Shown: positions 16,106-25,331, counted from the first letter of the stretch. The stretch is DNA of 64,000 nt from Halobacteriovorax sp. HLS (GCF_004006665.1 NZ_QOCL01000001.1:310001-374000), one strand, 5' to 3'. The notes: generated by a model not told the origin, from the sequence alone. Translations and numbers: made by a program.

Positions 16106-17214
16106 TGAACTTAAGTGATGATTTAAAACATTTATGTAGAAGTTATATAAAGAAGTCTATCCAAAGGGCTCACTGTCCGAGTGTGGAACAAATCATTTCA
16201 AATCTAGAAATTGAATTTGGAAAAGATTGGCAAATTCTACTACCAAAAGATTTACTCATAAACTGGTATGAAAAAATAGAGCACCTACAATTCATACAAT
16301 ATGATTCTACTATTGAAGAAATACTTATTCATAGTGCAAAAACAATTACATATATTTATGCAAATAGCAGAAAATCTACCGAATGTGGCATAAGTCAGCA
16401 AGATCTTGAGTTGTCACTAGAATTGCTTTGTATAAAAGAAAGGATAGATTGGAATGAGAACTCTCCCTTTGTTAGTTTTAAGTATAGAATTGGTAATCAA
16501 GATATAAGAATCTCTCTAACCCACAAATCTCTTAGTTGCGAACATTCACATAAAGCTTCTATTAGATTTCATACTAAGGAAAGCTACCCTATTTCTTCAT
16601 ATTTCTCTTCTTTAAAAGTCCAAAATATAGTTATTAATTTATTCAAAAATAGAAAGAATATTCTTATCTCAGGTTCAACAGGCTCCGGTAAAACATCATT
16701 TATATCTACACTTTTAAGTGAGGCCGATAAGGAAGAACACCTTATTATTATAGAAGATACTCATGAACTGATCTCTCCCAATCAGTGTTCTACAAGACTT
16801 CTATCTGGTCCCCAGAATGGTCACTCACTAAATGATTATTGTAATTATTCACTCAGACTAAGGCCTGATAGGGTTATTGTAGGAGAAATTAGATCCCACG
16901 AATGTATTCCTTTCATCCTCAATGCAAATAATGGACATAAGGGACTTATTGGTTCAATTCATGCGAATTCGGCCGCAAAAGTTCCTCAGCGACTCTCAAC
17001 ATTGCTATGTTTATATTCTAAAATGAACGGTATCAATAATGACATAGCACTAGAACTAATTGCATCAGGAATTGATATTATTATACACATGGAAGATAAG
17101 AAGGTCGTTGAGGTGATAAAGCTTCTTAATGTAGAATGTGGAGTTACACATTATGAAGATTTGTTAGAATCAAATCATGAATATGGTCAACAGCTGAGTT
17201 CATTTTCTGCTTAG
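16105..17214 (+). CDS. Tad pilus assembly ATPase (CpaF/TadA family)
   Basis: Hexameric secretion ATPase that powers Flp pilus assembly at the inner membrane. The 369 residues include a poorly conserved N-terminal domain, Walker A GSTGSGKT (190-197), an Asp-box LIIIEDTHEL, a Walker B-type RLRPDRVIVGEIRS, and a His-box GHKGLIGSIHANSA. It is somewhat shorter than typical CpaF at the N-terminus. It follows the secretin by a TAATG overlap. Its last 71 bases overlap the convergent aspartate kinase. Confidence 0.92.
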   Translation: MNLSDDLKHLCRSYIKKSIQRAHCPSVEQIISNLEIEFGKDWQILLPKDLLINWYEKIEHLQFIQYDSTIEEILIHSAKTITYIYANSRKSTECGISQQDLELSLELLCIKERIDWNENSPFVSFKYRIGNQDIRISLTHKSLSCEHSHKASIRFHTKESYPISSYFSSLKVQNIVINLFKNRKNILISGSTGSGKTSFISTLLSEADKEEHLIIIEDTHELISPNQCSTRLLSGPQNGHSLNDYCNYSLRLRPDRVIVGEIRSHECIPFILNANNGHKGLIGSIHANSAAKVPQRLSTLLCLYSKMNGINNDIALELIASGIDIIIHMEDKKVVEVIKLLNVECGVTHYEDLLESNHEYGQQLSSFSA

Positions 17215-18232
17215 CTATCTCGAAACTAATAGAGTTTTCCGTAGAGCTTATACTCAAAGGAGAAATTTCTTTTTCTAAGAGATAGTTTTTTAGAATATCT
17301 TGTGAAAGTTCACGACCAATTATTGAAATGAAAGAACCTTCAACTGCCATAGCAATATACTTGGACTCGTTTGGAATACTACTAATAACTGTTCCCGCTA
17401 AATCAGGCTTCATTGTCGACTTAACTCTCACTAGAAACCCTTCTTTTTTAGCAGGTTCAAGTGTTCTTTTAAATAAAACCTTCGCTCCGAGACTGGCCAA
17501 AGTTGCAGCTTGATCATAGCTCATCGTAGAAAGGAACTGGGCCTCACTGGAAAGCCTAGGGTCTAACGTCGCCACTCCCTCAACATCAGTCCAAATACAA
17601 ACCTCATTACAGCCATGAGCTTGAGCGAGAAGGGTTGCACTAAAATCAGAACCTTCTCGTCCTAATGTTGTCGTAGCTCCGTCAACTGTTCTCCCAATAA
17701 ATCCTTGAGTCAAAATAATTTCATTATTAGTAATTGGCCAAGCACAATCTTTTATTCTTTCAACTATTGGACAAGCAAAAGACCACTGCTCATCTGTAAA
17801 CAAGACTTCTCGCACATCTTTTAAACTTACTTTTCGTGTAATTGCTTTTTGAAGATATGAATTCAAGATCAAAGTTGAGATCCTTTCACCTACGCTATAA
17901 AGTTGATCCATAAGTTTAGGTTCAATCTCATTTAAACAATTTAATGATTGAGTTAGTTCTAGGACTTCATCCGAAATATGTTCAAAAGATACGTAGACAC
18001 CAAGATCTTCACAAATCTGTTGGTGCCTTTTAAGCGTACTTAACCATTGATGGCGGGCACGATCTAAATTATTTAAAGAGTACTTAGCTATCAACTCAAG
18101 TTCATTAGTGGTGTTCTTGGTTGCACTAATCACTACTATCGAACACTCTGGTTCTTCTTCAATAATTGAGGTGACCTTTCTCATAGCAGTAGCATCTTTG
18201 ACACTACTGCCACCAAATTTATAAAGCTTCAA
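17144..18232 (-). CDS. Aspartate kinase
   Basis: Phosphorylates aspartate, the first step toward lysine, threonine, methionine and diaminopimelate. The 362 residues begin with KFGGSSVKD (nucleotide binding), continue with SVGERIS and LGREGSDFSATLLA (substrate site), and end in a short ACT-type regulatory region (about 290-362). Most aspartokinases are 400-450 residues, so the regulatory part is trimmed to about one ACT domain. The start is TTG at 18230-18232, four bases after the ettA stop, suggesting translational coupling. The 3' end overlaps cpaF by 71 bp. Confidence 0.9.
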   Translation of the reverse strand: MKLYKFGGSSVKDATAMRKVTSIIEEEPECSIVVISATKNTTNELELIAKYSLNNLDRARHQWLSTLKRHQQICEDLGVYVSFEHISDEVLELTQSLNCLNEIEPKLMDQLYSVGERISTLILNSYLQKAITRKVSLKDVREVLFTDEQWSFACPIVERIKDCAWPITNNEIILTQGFIGRTVDGATTTLGREGSDFSATLLAQAHGCNEVCIWTDVEGVATLDPRLSSEAQFLSTMSYDQAATLASLGAKVLFKRTLEPAKKEGFLVRVKSTMKPDLAGTVISSIPNESKYIAMAVEGSFISIIGRELSQDILKNYLLEKEISPLSISSTENSISFEIAKQKMNSAVDHIHDLILTNLHNV

Positions 18233-18236
18233 AAGC

Positions 18237-19922
18237 CTAGTCTCTCGTCAACTTTTTGTATGTGTGACGTTTTGGGTTAACAGCAGCTTCACCTAATCGC
18301 TTTTTCTTATCTTCTTCGTAGTCAGCAAAGTTACCTTCAAACCAAATAGTTTCACCATCACCTTCAAAGGCCAAGATATGAGTAGCTAATCTATCTAGAA
18401 ATGCCCTGTCGTGAGAAATAATAACAGCACAACCGGCAAAATCAACGAGAGCTTTTTCCAGGGCCTGAAGTGTATTCACATCCAAGTCGTTTGTAGGCTC
18501 ATCTAGTAGAAGCACATTCCCTCCACCTAACAGAGTCGTTGCAAGATGAACTCTATTTCTCTCTCCACCTGAAAGCTCAGAGACTTTCTTTTTTTGATCT
18601 TCACCTGAGAAGTTAAACTTTGCAATATATGCTCTAGCATTAATCTCTTGATCACCAAGCTTTAAAAATTCAGTTCCACCAGAAACTGTCTCATAGATAG
18701 TCTTTTCAGGATCAAGGCTTCTTCCTTGATCTACATAACTAAGACAAACCGTGTCTCCAATTTTAAATTCCCCTGAAGTCGGCTCCAGCTCTTTGTTAAT
18801 CATTTTAAAAAGCGTTGTCTTACCCGCACCGTTGGCACCAATAATCCCAACAACACCACCAGGAGGTAGTTGGAAATTAAGGTCTTCATAAAGAACTTTG
18901 TCGTCAAAAGATTTACCAACTGAAATTGCCTCAATTACGGAGTTCCCTAAACGAGGACCTGTTGGAATGAAGAGTTCATTCGTTTCATTTCTCTTTTCTT
19001 GGCTTGATTTATATCTTTCTTCATAACTTTTAATTCTAGCTTTAGATTTAGCCTGTCTAGCTTTAGGAGAACTTCTAATCCACTCAAGTTCCTCTTTCAT
19101 CGCTTTTTGCTTTTTAGATTCAGTCTTTTCTTCCTTAGCAAGACGCTTAGTTTTAGCATCTAACCAATCAGTGTAATTTCCTTGGAAAGGGATCCCCTCT
19201 CCTCTATCTAGCTCAAGTATCCAGCCTGCAACATTATCCAAGAAGTATCTATCGTGGGTAACGGCAATAACAGTCCCTTTGTACTGCTGTAGGTGACGCT
19301 CAAGCCACCAAACAGTTTCAGCATCAAGATGGTTAGTCGGTTCATCTAAAAGTAAAATATCTGGTTTTTGAAGTAGTAAACGACAAAGCGCTACCCTTCT
19401 TTTTTCACCACCAGAAAGAACTCCACACTTTTGATCACTTGGAGGACATCTTAATGCCTCCATCGCTAGATCAAGCTTACTATCAAGTTCCCATGCTTCT
19501 GCATGATCAAGCTTGTCTTGAAGAGCTGCTTGCTTGTCTAATAGAGCATTCATTTCGTCATCACTCATTGGCTCAGAAAACTTCAGAGAAATTTCTTCAA
19601 ACTTAGCAAGCATTTCTACTACTTCTTGACATCCCTCTTGAACAATTTCTTTAACTGTTTTTTCAGGATCAAGCATTGGCTCTTGCTCTAGGTATCCAAT
19701 AGTGTAACCTTTGGCCATGTGAGTTTCACCAAGGTGATCTTCATCAATACCAGCAAGGATTTTAAGTAGCGTAGACTTACCAGACCCGTTAAGACCTAAA
19801 ACACCAATTTTTGCTCCATAAAAGTATGAGAGACTAATATTTTTTAGAACATGTTTACTTTTATAGACTTTTCCAACTCTATTCATTGAGTAGATTATTT
19901 GCTTATCATTAGGTTGTGCCAT
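18237..19922 (-). CDS. ettA: Energy-dependent translational throttle protein EttA (ABC-F)
   Basis: A 561-residue soluble ABC-F ATPase with two nucleotide-binding domains and no membrane segments. Walker A motifs are GLNGSGKST (43-51) and GANGAGKTT in the second half; signature motifs are LSGGEKRRVALCRLL and LSGGERNRVHLATTLL; Walker B motifs end in DEPTNHLD and DEPTNDLD. The linker between domains carries the long helix with RSSPKARQAKSKARI that contacts P-site tRNA in EttA. It binds the ribosomal E site and gates elongation according to energy state. Ribosome site GAGG precedes the ATG. The aspartate kinase gene follows four bases later. Confidence 0.95.
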   Translation of the reverse strand: MAQPNDKQIIYSMNRVGKVYKSKHVLKNISLSYFYGAKIGVLGLNGSGKSTLLKILAGIDEDHLGETHMAKGYTIGYLEQEPMLDPEKTVKEIVQEGCQEVVEMLAKFEEISLKFSEPMSDDEMNALLDKQAALQDKLDHAEAWELDSKLDLAMEALRCPPSDQKCGVLSGGEKRRVALCRLLLQKPDILLLDEPTNHLDAETVWWLERHLQQYKGTVIAVTHDRYFLDNVAGWILELDRGEGIPFQGNYTDWLDAKTKRLAKEEKTESKKQKAMKEELEWIRSSPKARQAKSKARIKSYEERYKSSQEKRNETNELFIPTGPRLGNSVIEAISVGKSFDDKVLYEDLNFQLPPGGVVGIIGANGAGKTTLFKMINKELEPTSGEFKIGDTVCLSYVDQGRSLDPEKTIYETVSGGTEFLKLGDQEINARAYIAKFNFSGEDQKKKVSELSGGERNRVHLATTLLGGGNVLLLDEPTNDLDVNTLQALEKALVDFAGCAVIISHDRAFLDRLATHILAFEGDGETIWFEGNFADYEEDKKKRLGEAAVNPKRHTYKKLTRD

Positions 19923-19955
19923 AATTTGCCTCGCGTTATTTCAATAGTATAAGTA

Positions 19956-19972
19956 GTCAATAAAATAGACTA
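19956..19972. repeat. 17-bp sequence shared with 42843-42859
   Basis: GTCAATAAAATAGACTA lies 34 bases upstream of the ettA start and recurs exactly at 42843-42859, upstream of another minus-strand gene and in the same orientation. Here, with flanking TA, it forms the dyad TAGTC-N9-GACTA. Confidence 0.5.
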
Positions 19973-20001
19973 CAAGGACTCAAATTACAATGTTAACGCC
20001 A

Positions 20002-20811
20002 CTAGTTTTGAGCTAAAAATGACTCCATTAAGGTAAATAAATATACAAAGTAGCTAAGAAAACCACTTATCAGTAAACACACTAACTTCGTGGCGCCCAT
20101 ATATTCCTTATATCTCTTCCACTGACTTTTTTTAATAAATAATATCTCTTCTTTAAGCTCTTTCAAGCCTATCTCAAGACCAACTCCACTAGCTTGCCAT
20201 TTAGTCACAACTTCATAAAGAGTTGTATCCCATACCTTACAACTCGCAGAGTGAGATTTCTTCATTTTCGCCCAATTGATTTGAGAGAGAACTTTTGAAA
20301 CGGAAAGTCCACTTTGTGAAAGACTTTTGAGAACCACCAAACTTTGATACCGTAATTGAGTAGGATAAATAAAGTAATTGAAAAGTAGTTTTTGCGCCGA
20401 AATCATTAGCAATACTGATAGCAGTTGTAAGATTGTAAGGGAGCTATAGGGAATTTCGACGGATTGAAATAACGATGTTGATATGAAAATCATAACAATT
20501 ATCATGATGAACATAAGGGCCTGTTGCAGATAGCTTGCAAGTGAAATGGACCAAATCTCTTTTAATTGTCTTCTTTGCTCATGAATCTCTGCCTTTAAAT
20601 TTATAAGGGCCGTATTTACTTTTGGTCCATATAATCTACGCAATTCTAAAAGTAATTCGACAGATCTATAGAACTCACACCTAGAATCGGCCAGGTGTTC
20701 CTTACCATCAATCAAACGCAGCGCAGCTATGTAATTTTTCTTTTGTAATCGAAACATACTAGGACGAAGAAATAAGAAAATGATTGGGAAAAATATTAAT
20801 AGATTCTGCAT
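20002..20811 (-). CDS. TadB/TadC-like (T2SSF) inner-membrane protein
   Basis: 269 residues with membrane segments near 3-16, 92-112, 122-148 and 243-262. The cytoplasmic stretch between the last two resembles the T2SSF domain of pilus platform proteins: LKSLSQSGLSVSKVLSQI, then ASGVGLEIGLKELKEEI before the final helix. In Tad systems TadB and TadC form the platform driven by CpaF. Only one such protein is seen here, 2.8 kb from cpaF and on the opposite strand, with aspartate kinase and ettA between. Assignment is by fold pattern and proximity. AGG lies 8 bases before the ATG. Confidence 0.6.
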   Translation of the reverse strand: MQNLLIFFPIIFLFLRPSMFRLQKKNYIAALRLIDGKEHLADSRCEFYRSVELLLELRRLYGPKVNTALINLKAEIHEQRRQLKEIWSISLASYLQQALMFIMIIVMIFISTSLFQSVEIPYSSLTILQLLSVLLMISAQKLLFNYFIYPTQLRYQSLVVLKSLSQSGLSVSKVLSQINWAKMKKSHSASCKVWDTTLYEVVTKWQASGVGLEIGLKELKEEILFIKKSQWKRYKEYMGATKLVCLLISGFLSYFVYLFTLMESFLAQN

Positions 20812-20875
20812 AGTTACCTGTCGGATATCATTTGACGATTGACGTTAAAAGTTTTTTTTGAAATAAACAATAAAC

Positions 20876-21148
20876 ATGAAAACACAACATATAGATAATT
20901 CAAAAACGCAACGACCTTTAGGTTACAGAGAAGATAGCACTATTCTCGACCTTCAAATACTGATCGCTAAACTTAAGCAAATCTGCCAAGATATCGATCC
21001 GTATACTGAACTCTCGCTTAGTATGAAAGAAAGTCTTATTGATGTGGGCATAGAAGAGTTTCATGATCCATTCGCCCTAACTAATCAGTTACTTTTTATG
21101 ACAGAAAATGCCATCGAAAAATTAGCTCAATTAAAAGAAGAAATTTAA
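20876..21148 (+). CDS. Small cytoplasmic protein of unknown function
   Basis: 90 residues, soluble and acidic, mostly helical, with LDLQILIAKLKQICQDI and a C-terminal helix LTNQLLFMTENAIEKLAQL. No family recognised. No ribosome site precedes the ATG; a TTGACG-17-AATAAA pair ends close to it, so the message could be leaderless. It lies 2 bases ahead of the methyltransferase and is probably co-transcribed with it. Confidence 0.6.
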   Translation: MKTQHIDNSKTQRPLGYREDSTILDLQILIAKLKQICQDIDPYTELSLSMKESLIDVGIEEFHDPFALTNQLLFMTENAIEKLAQLKEEI

Positions 21149-21150
21149 TT

Positions 21151-22359
21151 ATGGTAAAAAAACATAAGCTTCCTAGAGTCGCACTTCACCCTGCAACTAT
21201 TAAACACGCCAAGAAAGGACATCCTTGGGTAACTGCCGACTCTTTCACTAAAGACTTTCCTAAAAAAGAAAATTTATTAATAGGAAAAGACCCTAAGTCT
21301 GACGATCGTATTTTTTTATTACATGACCCAACTCACAAGAAAGTTAAAGCGAGAATATGGGAAATAGGTAAAGAGATGCCAGAATCACCGAATGGCTTTA
21401 TTAGATCTTTTGCAACTAGGCTCGAAGACTCTATTTTAAAGAGAACTAAGGTCCAAGAAAAATTAAACCGTGACAATTTCTACTTAGCATTCGCTGAAGC
21501 TGATGGAATACCTGGGTTAATGATTCAAAAATTTAATAATATCGTACTCGTTCAGATATATTGTGACTTTTGGTACTACTTTAAAAATGATATTAGAAGA
21601 ATTATTAAAAAGCTCTGTGCTCAATATTTTCCAGAGGTAGACAAGACAATTTTCCAACAAAGAAAAGAGGCTGACTCGGTTAAATTCTCCGACCTTGAGA
21701 ATAAAGTTAATGAAATTACTATTAAAGAATTTGGCATTAATTACCACTTAAAGTTTGATTATAGGTACGATATTGGAATTTATTCTGATATGTCTTCAAT
21801 AAGAAAAAAGCTTACAAATGAAATTAGAGGGTCGAAAAGAGTTCTAAACTTATACTCATATACTGGAGCCTTTAGTTTATTCTCTTTATCACTTAAGGCC
21901 GAACATGTAACAAGTGTAGACTTAAGTAAAGATTATATTGATTGGTTAGAAAGAAACCTTGCGCTAAACCCTCAACTTGATGCTTCTAAGCACACAAGTA
22001 AAATTTCATCTGTAGAAAAAGCACTTAAAGATTTTTCTATAGCAGGCGAAAAGTTTGATCTTATCATCTGCGATCCTCCAAGTTTCTCAAGTGATGGAAA
22101 AAGAAGTCAAAATTCTTTAAAAAGCTATGACAAACTTATTCCTCTTATGTCGGCCTGCTTGTCTGATTCAGGAAAAATTGTTGCCTTTATCAATACTCAC
22201 CAAACTTCAAGAAAGAAGTTCAATGAGAAGATTGGAGAACTTGCAGGAAAAGAAAAGTTATCTATAGAGAAGCAACTCAAAATGGATGAAGATTGTAAGA
22301 CATTAGGCGGTTTTGCAGAAGGCGACTACCTTAAAGGAGTAGTTCTAAAAAGGATTTAA
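21151..22359 (+). CDS. RlmI-type SAM-dependent 23S rRNA cytosine methyltransferase
   Basis: 402 residues in the RlmI order: an N-terminal PUA-like domain (about 8-80, HPATIKHAKKGHPWV), a central domain with AEADGIPGLMIQKF, then a class I methyltransferase domain. SAM motif I is NLYSYTGAFS (about 233), the acidic motif is VTSVDLSKDYIDW, and the catalytic region is ICDPPSFSS (about 308). RlmI forms 5-methylcytosine in 23S rRNA; the exact base is not predictable here. The 3' end overlaps the convergent PilZ gene by 4 bp. Confidence 0.85.
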   Translation: MVKKHKLPRVALHPATIKHAKKGHPWVTADSFTKDFPKKENLLIGKDPKSDDRIFLLHDPTHKKVKARIWEIGKEMPESPNGFIRSFATRLEDSILKRTKVQEKLNRDNFYLAFAEADGIPGLMIQKFNNIVLVQIYCDFWYYFKNDIRRIIKKLCAQYFPEVDKTIFQQRKEADSVKFSDLENKVNEITIKEFGINYHLKFDYRYDIGIYSDMSSIRKKLTNEIRGSKRVLNLYSYTGAFSLFSLSLKAEHVTSVDLSKDYIDWLERNLALNPQLDASKHTSKISSVEKALKDFSIAGEKFDLIICDPPSFSSDGKRSQNSLKSYDKLIPLMSACLSDSGKIVAFINTHQTSRKKFNEKIGELAGKEKLSIEKQLKMDEDCKTLGGFAEGDYLKGVVLKRI

Positions 22360-23021
22360 ATAATCTCTTTTATTAGTTCTTCTTCAATAATATCTTCGAA
22401 GCTTATTCCGACTTTCAAGCAATTCATCACAGATGTACCTTTTTGTGTTCTAGAGTGAATAACTTTAGCAAATGTCATCGGAAAATTTTCAACTCCAGAA
22501 ATGGAAAGAACCTCAAAAGTTTCAAAGTGCTTAATAAAAGTATCCAATTCCTCTTGTACATACAAACAAGCTCCACCTTGAGAAATATCGATAATGCGCA
22601 GATCTTGCTCAAAGCCATTCGATCGGATTTTCATATATAATTTTGAAGTAAGAATAGTTCTTGGATGTCTTCTATTCTCTCTTATAAAGACTTCACTTGG
22701 AATATTAAAGCTTCCAAACTTCTCTCCAAAGTTTTCAGCAAAACAAGTAAACTCTATTCCCTCTTGCTCAACTTTTAAAAAAATATTTCTCTTCTTTTCA
22801 AAATTTGTGAAATTATCATCAACAGGTCTAATTGAAAATGTCCCATCTTTTGAACTAACCTTAAAGATTTGCCCAATCTTAAATGGAGGCGTCTCACAAG
22901 TTTCATCACTAAGAGGTTCGAAGACTTTTACTTCAAGATTCTCCTCGGTAAACCTCTTTAATAATTTTGTAATTTCGGCACGACTAGATAGTGTTCTAAG
23001 TTTCAATTCTTGAGCATTCAT
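22356..23021 (-). CDS. PilZ-domain c-di-GMP receptor
   Basis: 221 soluble residues. The C-terminal half is a PilZ domain: RRHPR supplies the RxxxR loop and DISQGG the D/NxSxxG motif, the two parts that grip c-di-GMP. The N-terminal 100 residues form a YcgR-like strand-rich domain of unknown role. It would link c-di-GMP levels to an output such as motility or pilus activity. No ribosome site stands out before the ATG. Single gene, convergent with the methyltransferase. Confidence 0.85.
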   Translation of the reverse strand: MNAQELKLRTLSSRAEITKLLKRFTEENLEVKVFEPLSDETCETPPFKIGQIFKVSSKDGTFSIRPVDDNFTNFEKKRNIFLKVEQEGIEFTCFAENFGEKFGSFNIPSEVFIRENRRHPRTILTSKLYMKIRSNGFEQDLRIIDISQGGACLYVQEELDTFIKHFETFEVLSISGVENFPMTFAKVIHSRTQKGTSVMNCLKVGISFEDIIEEELIKEII

Positions 23022-23201
23022 AAGACTAACTTAACATAAGTAAGAAAAATTACCTTAACCTTAAAAAACGAGCAATAATTTCAGTCCTTTACAAAGGCCT
23101 TTAGCTTAATAAATACTTAAAAACTGCCAACTTACATGTCTTTTCTCATGGTTTCACTAGATTATTCCATATAAAATAGTAGAATAGAGAAAGGAGAAAA
23201 T

Positions 23202-23744
23202 ATGTTTTATTTAACTCACCAGGGAAAGCTGATGACTTATCAGTTTAGTTACCTAGCAGATGGTGAAACCTCGATTCTTGATTCAACTAAGCCTAATAAT
23301 ATGACTACCGACCAATGGGAAAAAAGGAAGTCAGAGTCAAACCCAAACAAAAAAGACTTTAGGGCCATAGATGTTATGAGTAACTCTCCTATTACTGTAA
23401 CTGACGAAGAACTTATCTCCAATATTGAAAAGCTATTTTCTAAATATCAATTTAGACATATTCCTGTTCTTAATAATGGAAAGATTTGCGGAATGATCAG
23501 CGATCAAGATGTTTTAAGACATAAGGGAAATGGCGGTTATAATTATTTGAAGAGCAAAGATATTATGTCTATTTTAATTATTTGCGCTCACGTGGATACA
23601 CCAATTGAAAAAATTTCTCATGTCCTTTTAAGAGAGAAGATAAACTCTATACCTATTGTTAATTCAGAAGGAACTCTAGCTGGAATAATAACAACATCAG
23701 ATATAATAAGATTAACTGTAGAGAATTCATTTTTTAAATTATGA
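23202..23744 (+). CDS. Tandem CBS-domain protein
   Basis: 180 residues with an N-terminal tail (about 1-50) and two CBS domains (about 55-110 and 120-178). Signatures are FRHIPVLNNGKICGMISDQDVLR and INSIPIVNSEGTLAGIITTSDIIR. Such pairs bind adenine nucleotides and act as regulatory modules. AAGGAG precedes the first ATG; ATG 23232 is a less likely alternative. It overlaps the solute-binding protein gene by ATGA, so the two are coupled. Confidence 0.85.
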   Translation: MFYLTHQGKLMTYQFSYLADGETSILDSTKPNNMTTDQWEKRKSESNPNKKDFRAIDVMSNSPITVTDEELISNIEKLFSKYQFRHIPVLNNGKICGMISDQDVLRHKGNGGYNYLKSKDIMSILIICAHVDTPIEKISHVLLREKINSIPIVNSEGTLAGIITTSDIIRLTVENSFFKL

Positions 23745-24526
23745 AAATTAATAAAGAAAAGATTATTAAGCGATTGTTCTTGAGCTGCATTTTTATTTTG
23801 AATATTCAAGCTCATCAAGAAAAGAAAGTATTAACATTTGGAACACTAGACTACTGTCCCCTGATCTGCAAAGACAACCCAGAGAAACCAGGTATTATGA
23901 TTGAGATTAATAATGAGATCTTTTCTAATGGACCTTATGAACCTACCTATAAATTCATGAGTATCAAGAGGGCCTATTCTGAAATTGAGAATAAAACGAT
24001 AGATGGATTTGTTGGTGGATCAATTGAAAATTTTAATAATAACTACTTTCCAAATACCCCTGCTCTATCTCAACCTGTAAGTTTCTTTATACACAAGGAC
24101 TCTGAGTGGAAGTATAACGATATAAACTCACTTCAAAATATTCAAATTGCTGCCATTAAAGACTTTAACTATAAAGTAAAAGAAATAAATGAGTTCTTAA
24201 AAAACTCAGAAAGAACATTGTGGCTAAGCAAGGAGACTGGTCACAGTCAGGCCTTCGAATTAATTAATCTAAAAAGAATTGACGTCTTCATTGGTGGTGC
24301 CTACACAACTCAACATATACTGAATCAAAATAAATTTTCAAAAGTTGTGAAAATATCAAATAGTATAGCCTTTTTTGACAACTTTATATCTCTAACTAAA
24401 AAAGTAACCGAAAAAGACCGAGCTAGAATACTCAATTTCTTTGATAAAGAAATGGAGCGCCTTAAAAAGTCAGGAAAACTTAAAAGCATTTATAATAAAT
24501 ATGGCCTTTCTATTATTAAGAAATAA
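23741..24526 (+). CDS. Periplasmic solute-binding protein, family 3-like
   Basis: 261 residues with an N-terminal signal (about 8-24, ending NIQAH) and a two-lobed amino-acid-binding-protein pattern: VLTFGTLDYCPLICKDNPEKPG at the start, KRAYSEIENKTIDGFVGG mid-lobe, and a C-terminal LKKSGKLKSIYNKYGL that is typical of SBP_bac_3. No permease or ATPase is nearby, so it may serve sensing rather than import. It starts inside the CBS gene stop (ATGA). Confidence 0.75.
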   Translation: MKINKEKIIKRLFLSCIFILNIQAHQEKKVLTFGTLDYCPLICKDNPEKPGIMIEINNEIFSNGPYEPTYKFMSIKRAYSEIENKTIDGFVGGSIENFNNNYFPNTPALSQPVSFFIHKDSEWKYNDINSLQNIQIAAIKDFNYKVKEINEFLKNSERTLWLSKETGHSQAFELINLKRIDVFIGGAYTTQHILNQNKFSKVVKISNSIAFFDNFISLTKKVTEKDRARILNFFDKEMERLKKSGKLKSIYNKYGLSIIKK

Positions 24527-24625
24527 GCTCATCTAGATTATTCTCCATTATAATAGCCTAAAATTATTACAATTTAGTTTAACTTCTCTATAGAGATTGA
24601 TAAAAACTTCCTAAAAGAGGATTTT

Positions 24626-25297
24626 ATGAATAAATTTATAGTAATTGCTTCTATGGCACTTTCTTGTTCTGCCTATGCCATAAGCTCTTTTGAAAAACTA
24701 AATCATTGCATAGCAATTCCCTCTTCAAAGATTTATATAGCGTATGACTTCACTGCTGACTTTCCCAAGAGAGCAAAGTTCTCATGTGATTACCAATGTA
24801 AAACTATAAATGGTCTACTAAAAATAAAGTCTATAAGTGAAAAAACCATCACGAATTCGAAAGATGAGGCCTTAAATCTTGTGTGCCAAGGCGTTCAAGT
24901 AAAGAAAACAAGCTGGGGCTATGACTTCGAAAAGGTACTCTCATTCTTTATTCATGACACAGACCTTAGAGAATTAAAAACAGCAGCGACACACAATGGT
25001 ATTGATATTGATGACCAAGGTTCTGAGTATCTAATGGACAAGCTAATGAAAACTTTTAGCGAAGTCTCAAAATCATACGCAATTGCAGGAAGTACAAATA
25101 CTCAATATTCTCCAGATTTTCTTGAGGCCTCCAATGAACTTTCTTTAATCGTTTCAGAGCTTCCAGAAAATACGTCTCGAATTGATTACTACGTAGAACT
25201 AATCTCGAAGTTAAATGATGACTTTAGCTCTAGAAGCTATTCAGAGCAGCTTGTACTAGGCCTAGTTAAAACCTATGCAAAGTGGAGAAAAAGGTAA
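24626..25297 (+). CDS. Secreted protein of unknown function
   Basis: 223 residues with a signal peptide (about 1-18, ending SAYA). The mature protein has five cysteines, four in the first third (including NHCIA, FSCDYQCK and LVCQG), suggesting two disulfides, then a mostly helical acidic half. AGAGGA precedes the ATG. It ends at a shared terminator hairpin with the nuo operon. No family recognised. Confidence 0.65.
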   Translation: MNKFIVIASMALSCSAYAISSFEKLNHCIAIPSSKIYIAYDFTADFPKRAKFSCDYQCKTINGLLKIKSISEKTITNSKDEALNLVCQGVQVKKTSWGYDFEKVLSFFIHDTDLRELKTAATHNGIDIDDQGSEYLMDKLMKTFSEVSKSYAIAGSTNTQYSPDFLEASNELSLIVSELPENTSRIDYYVELISKLNDDFSSRSYSEQLVLGLVKTYAKWRKR

Positions 25298-25301
25298 AAA
25301 A

Positions 25302-25324
25302 AAAGCTTCCATCAAGGAAGCTTT
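25302..25324. terminator. Bidirectional terminator between a secreted protein gene and nuoI
   Basis: AAAGCTTCC (25302-25310), loop ATCAA, GGAAGCTTT (25316-25324). On the minus strand the stem is followed by a run of T (plus bases 25296-25301 are A), ending the nuoBCDI transcript. On the plus strand a T-rich tail follows, ending the gene that stops at 25297. Confidence 0.82.
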
Positions 25325-25331
25325 CTAATAT

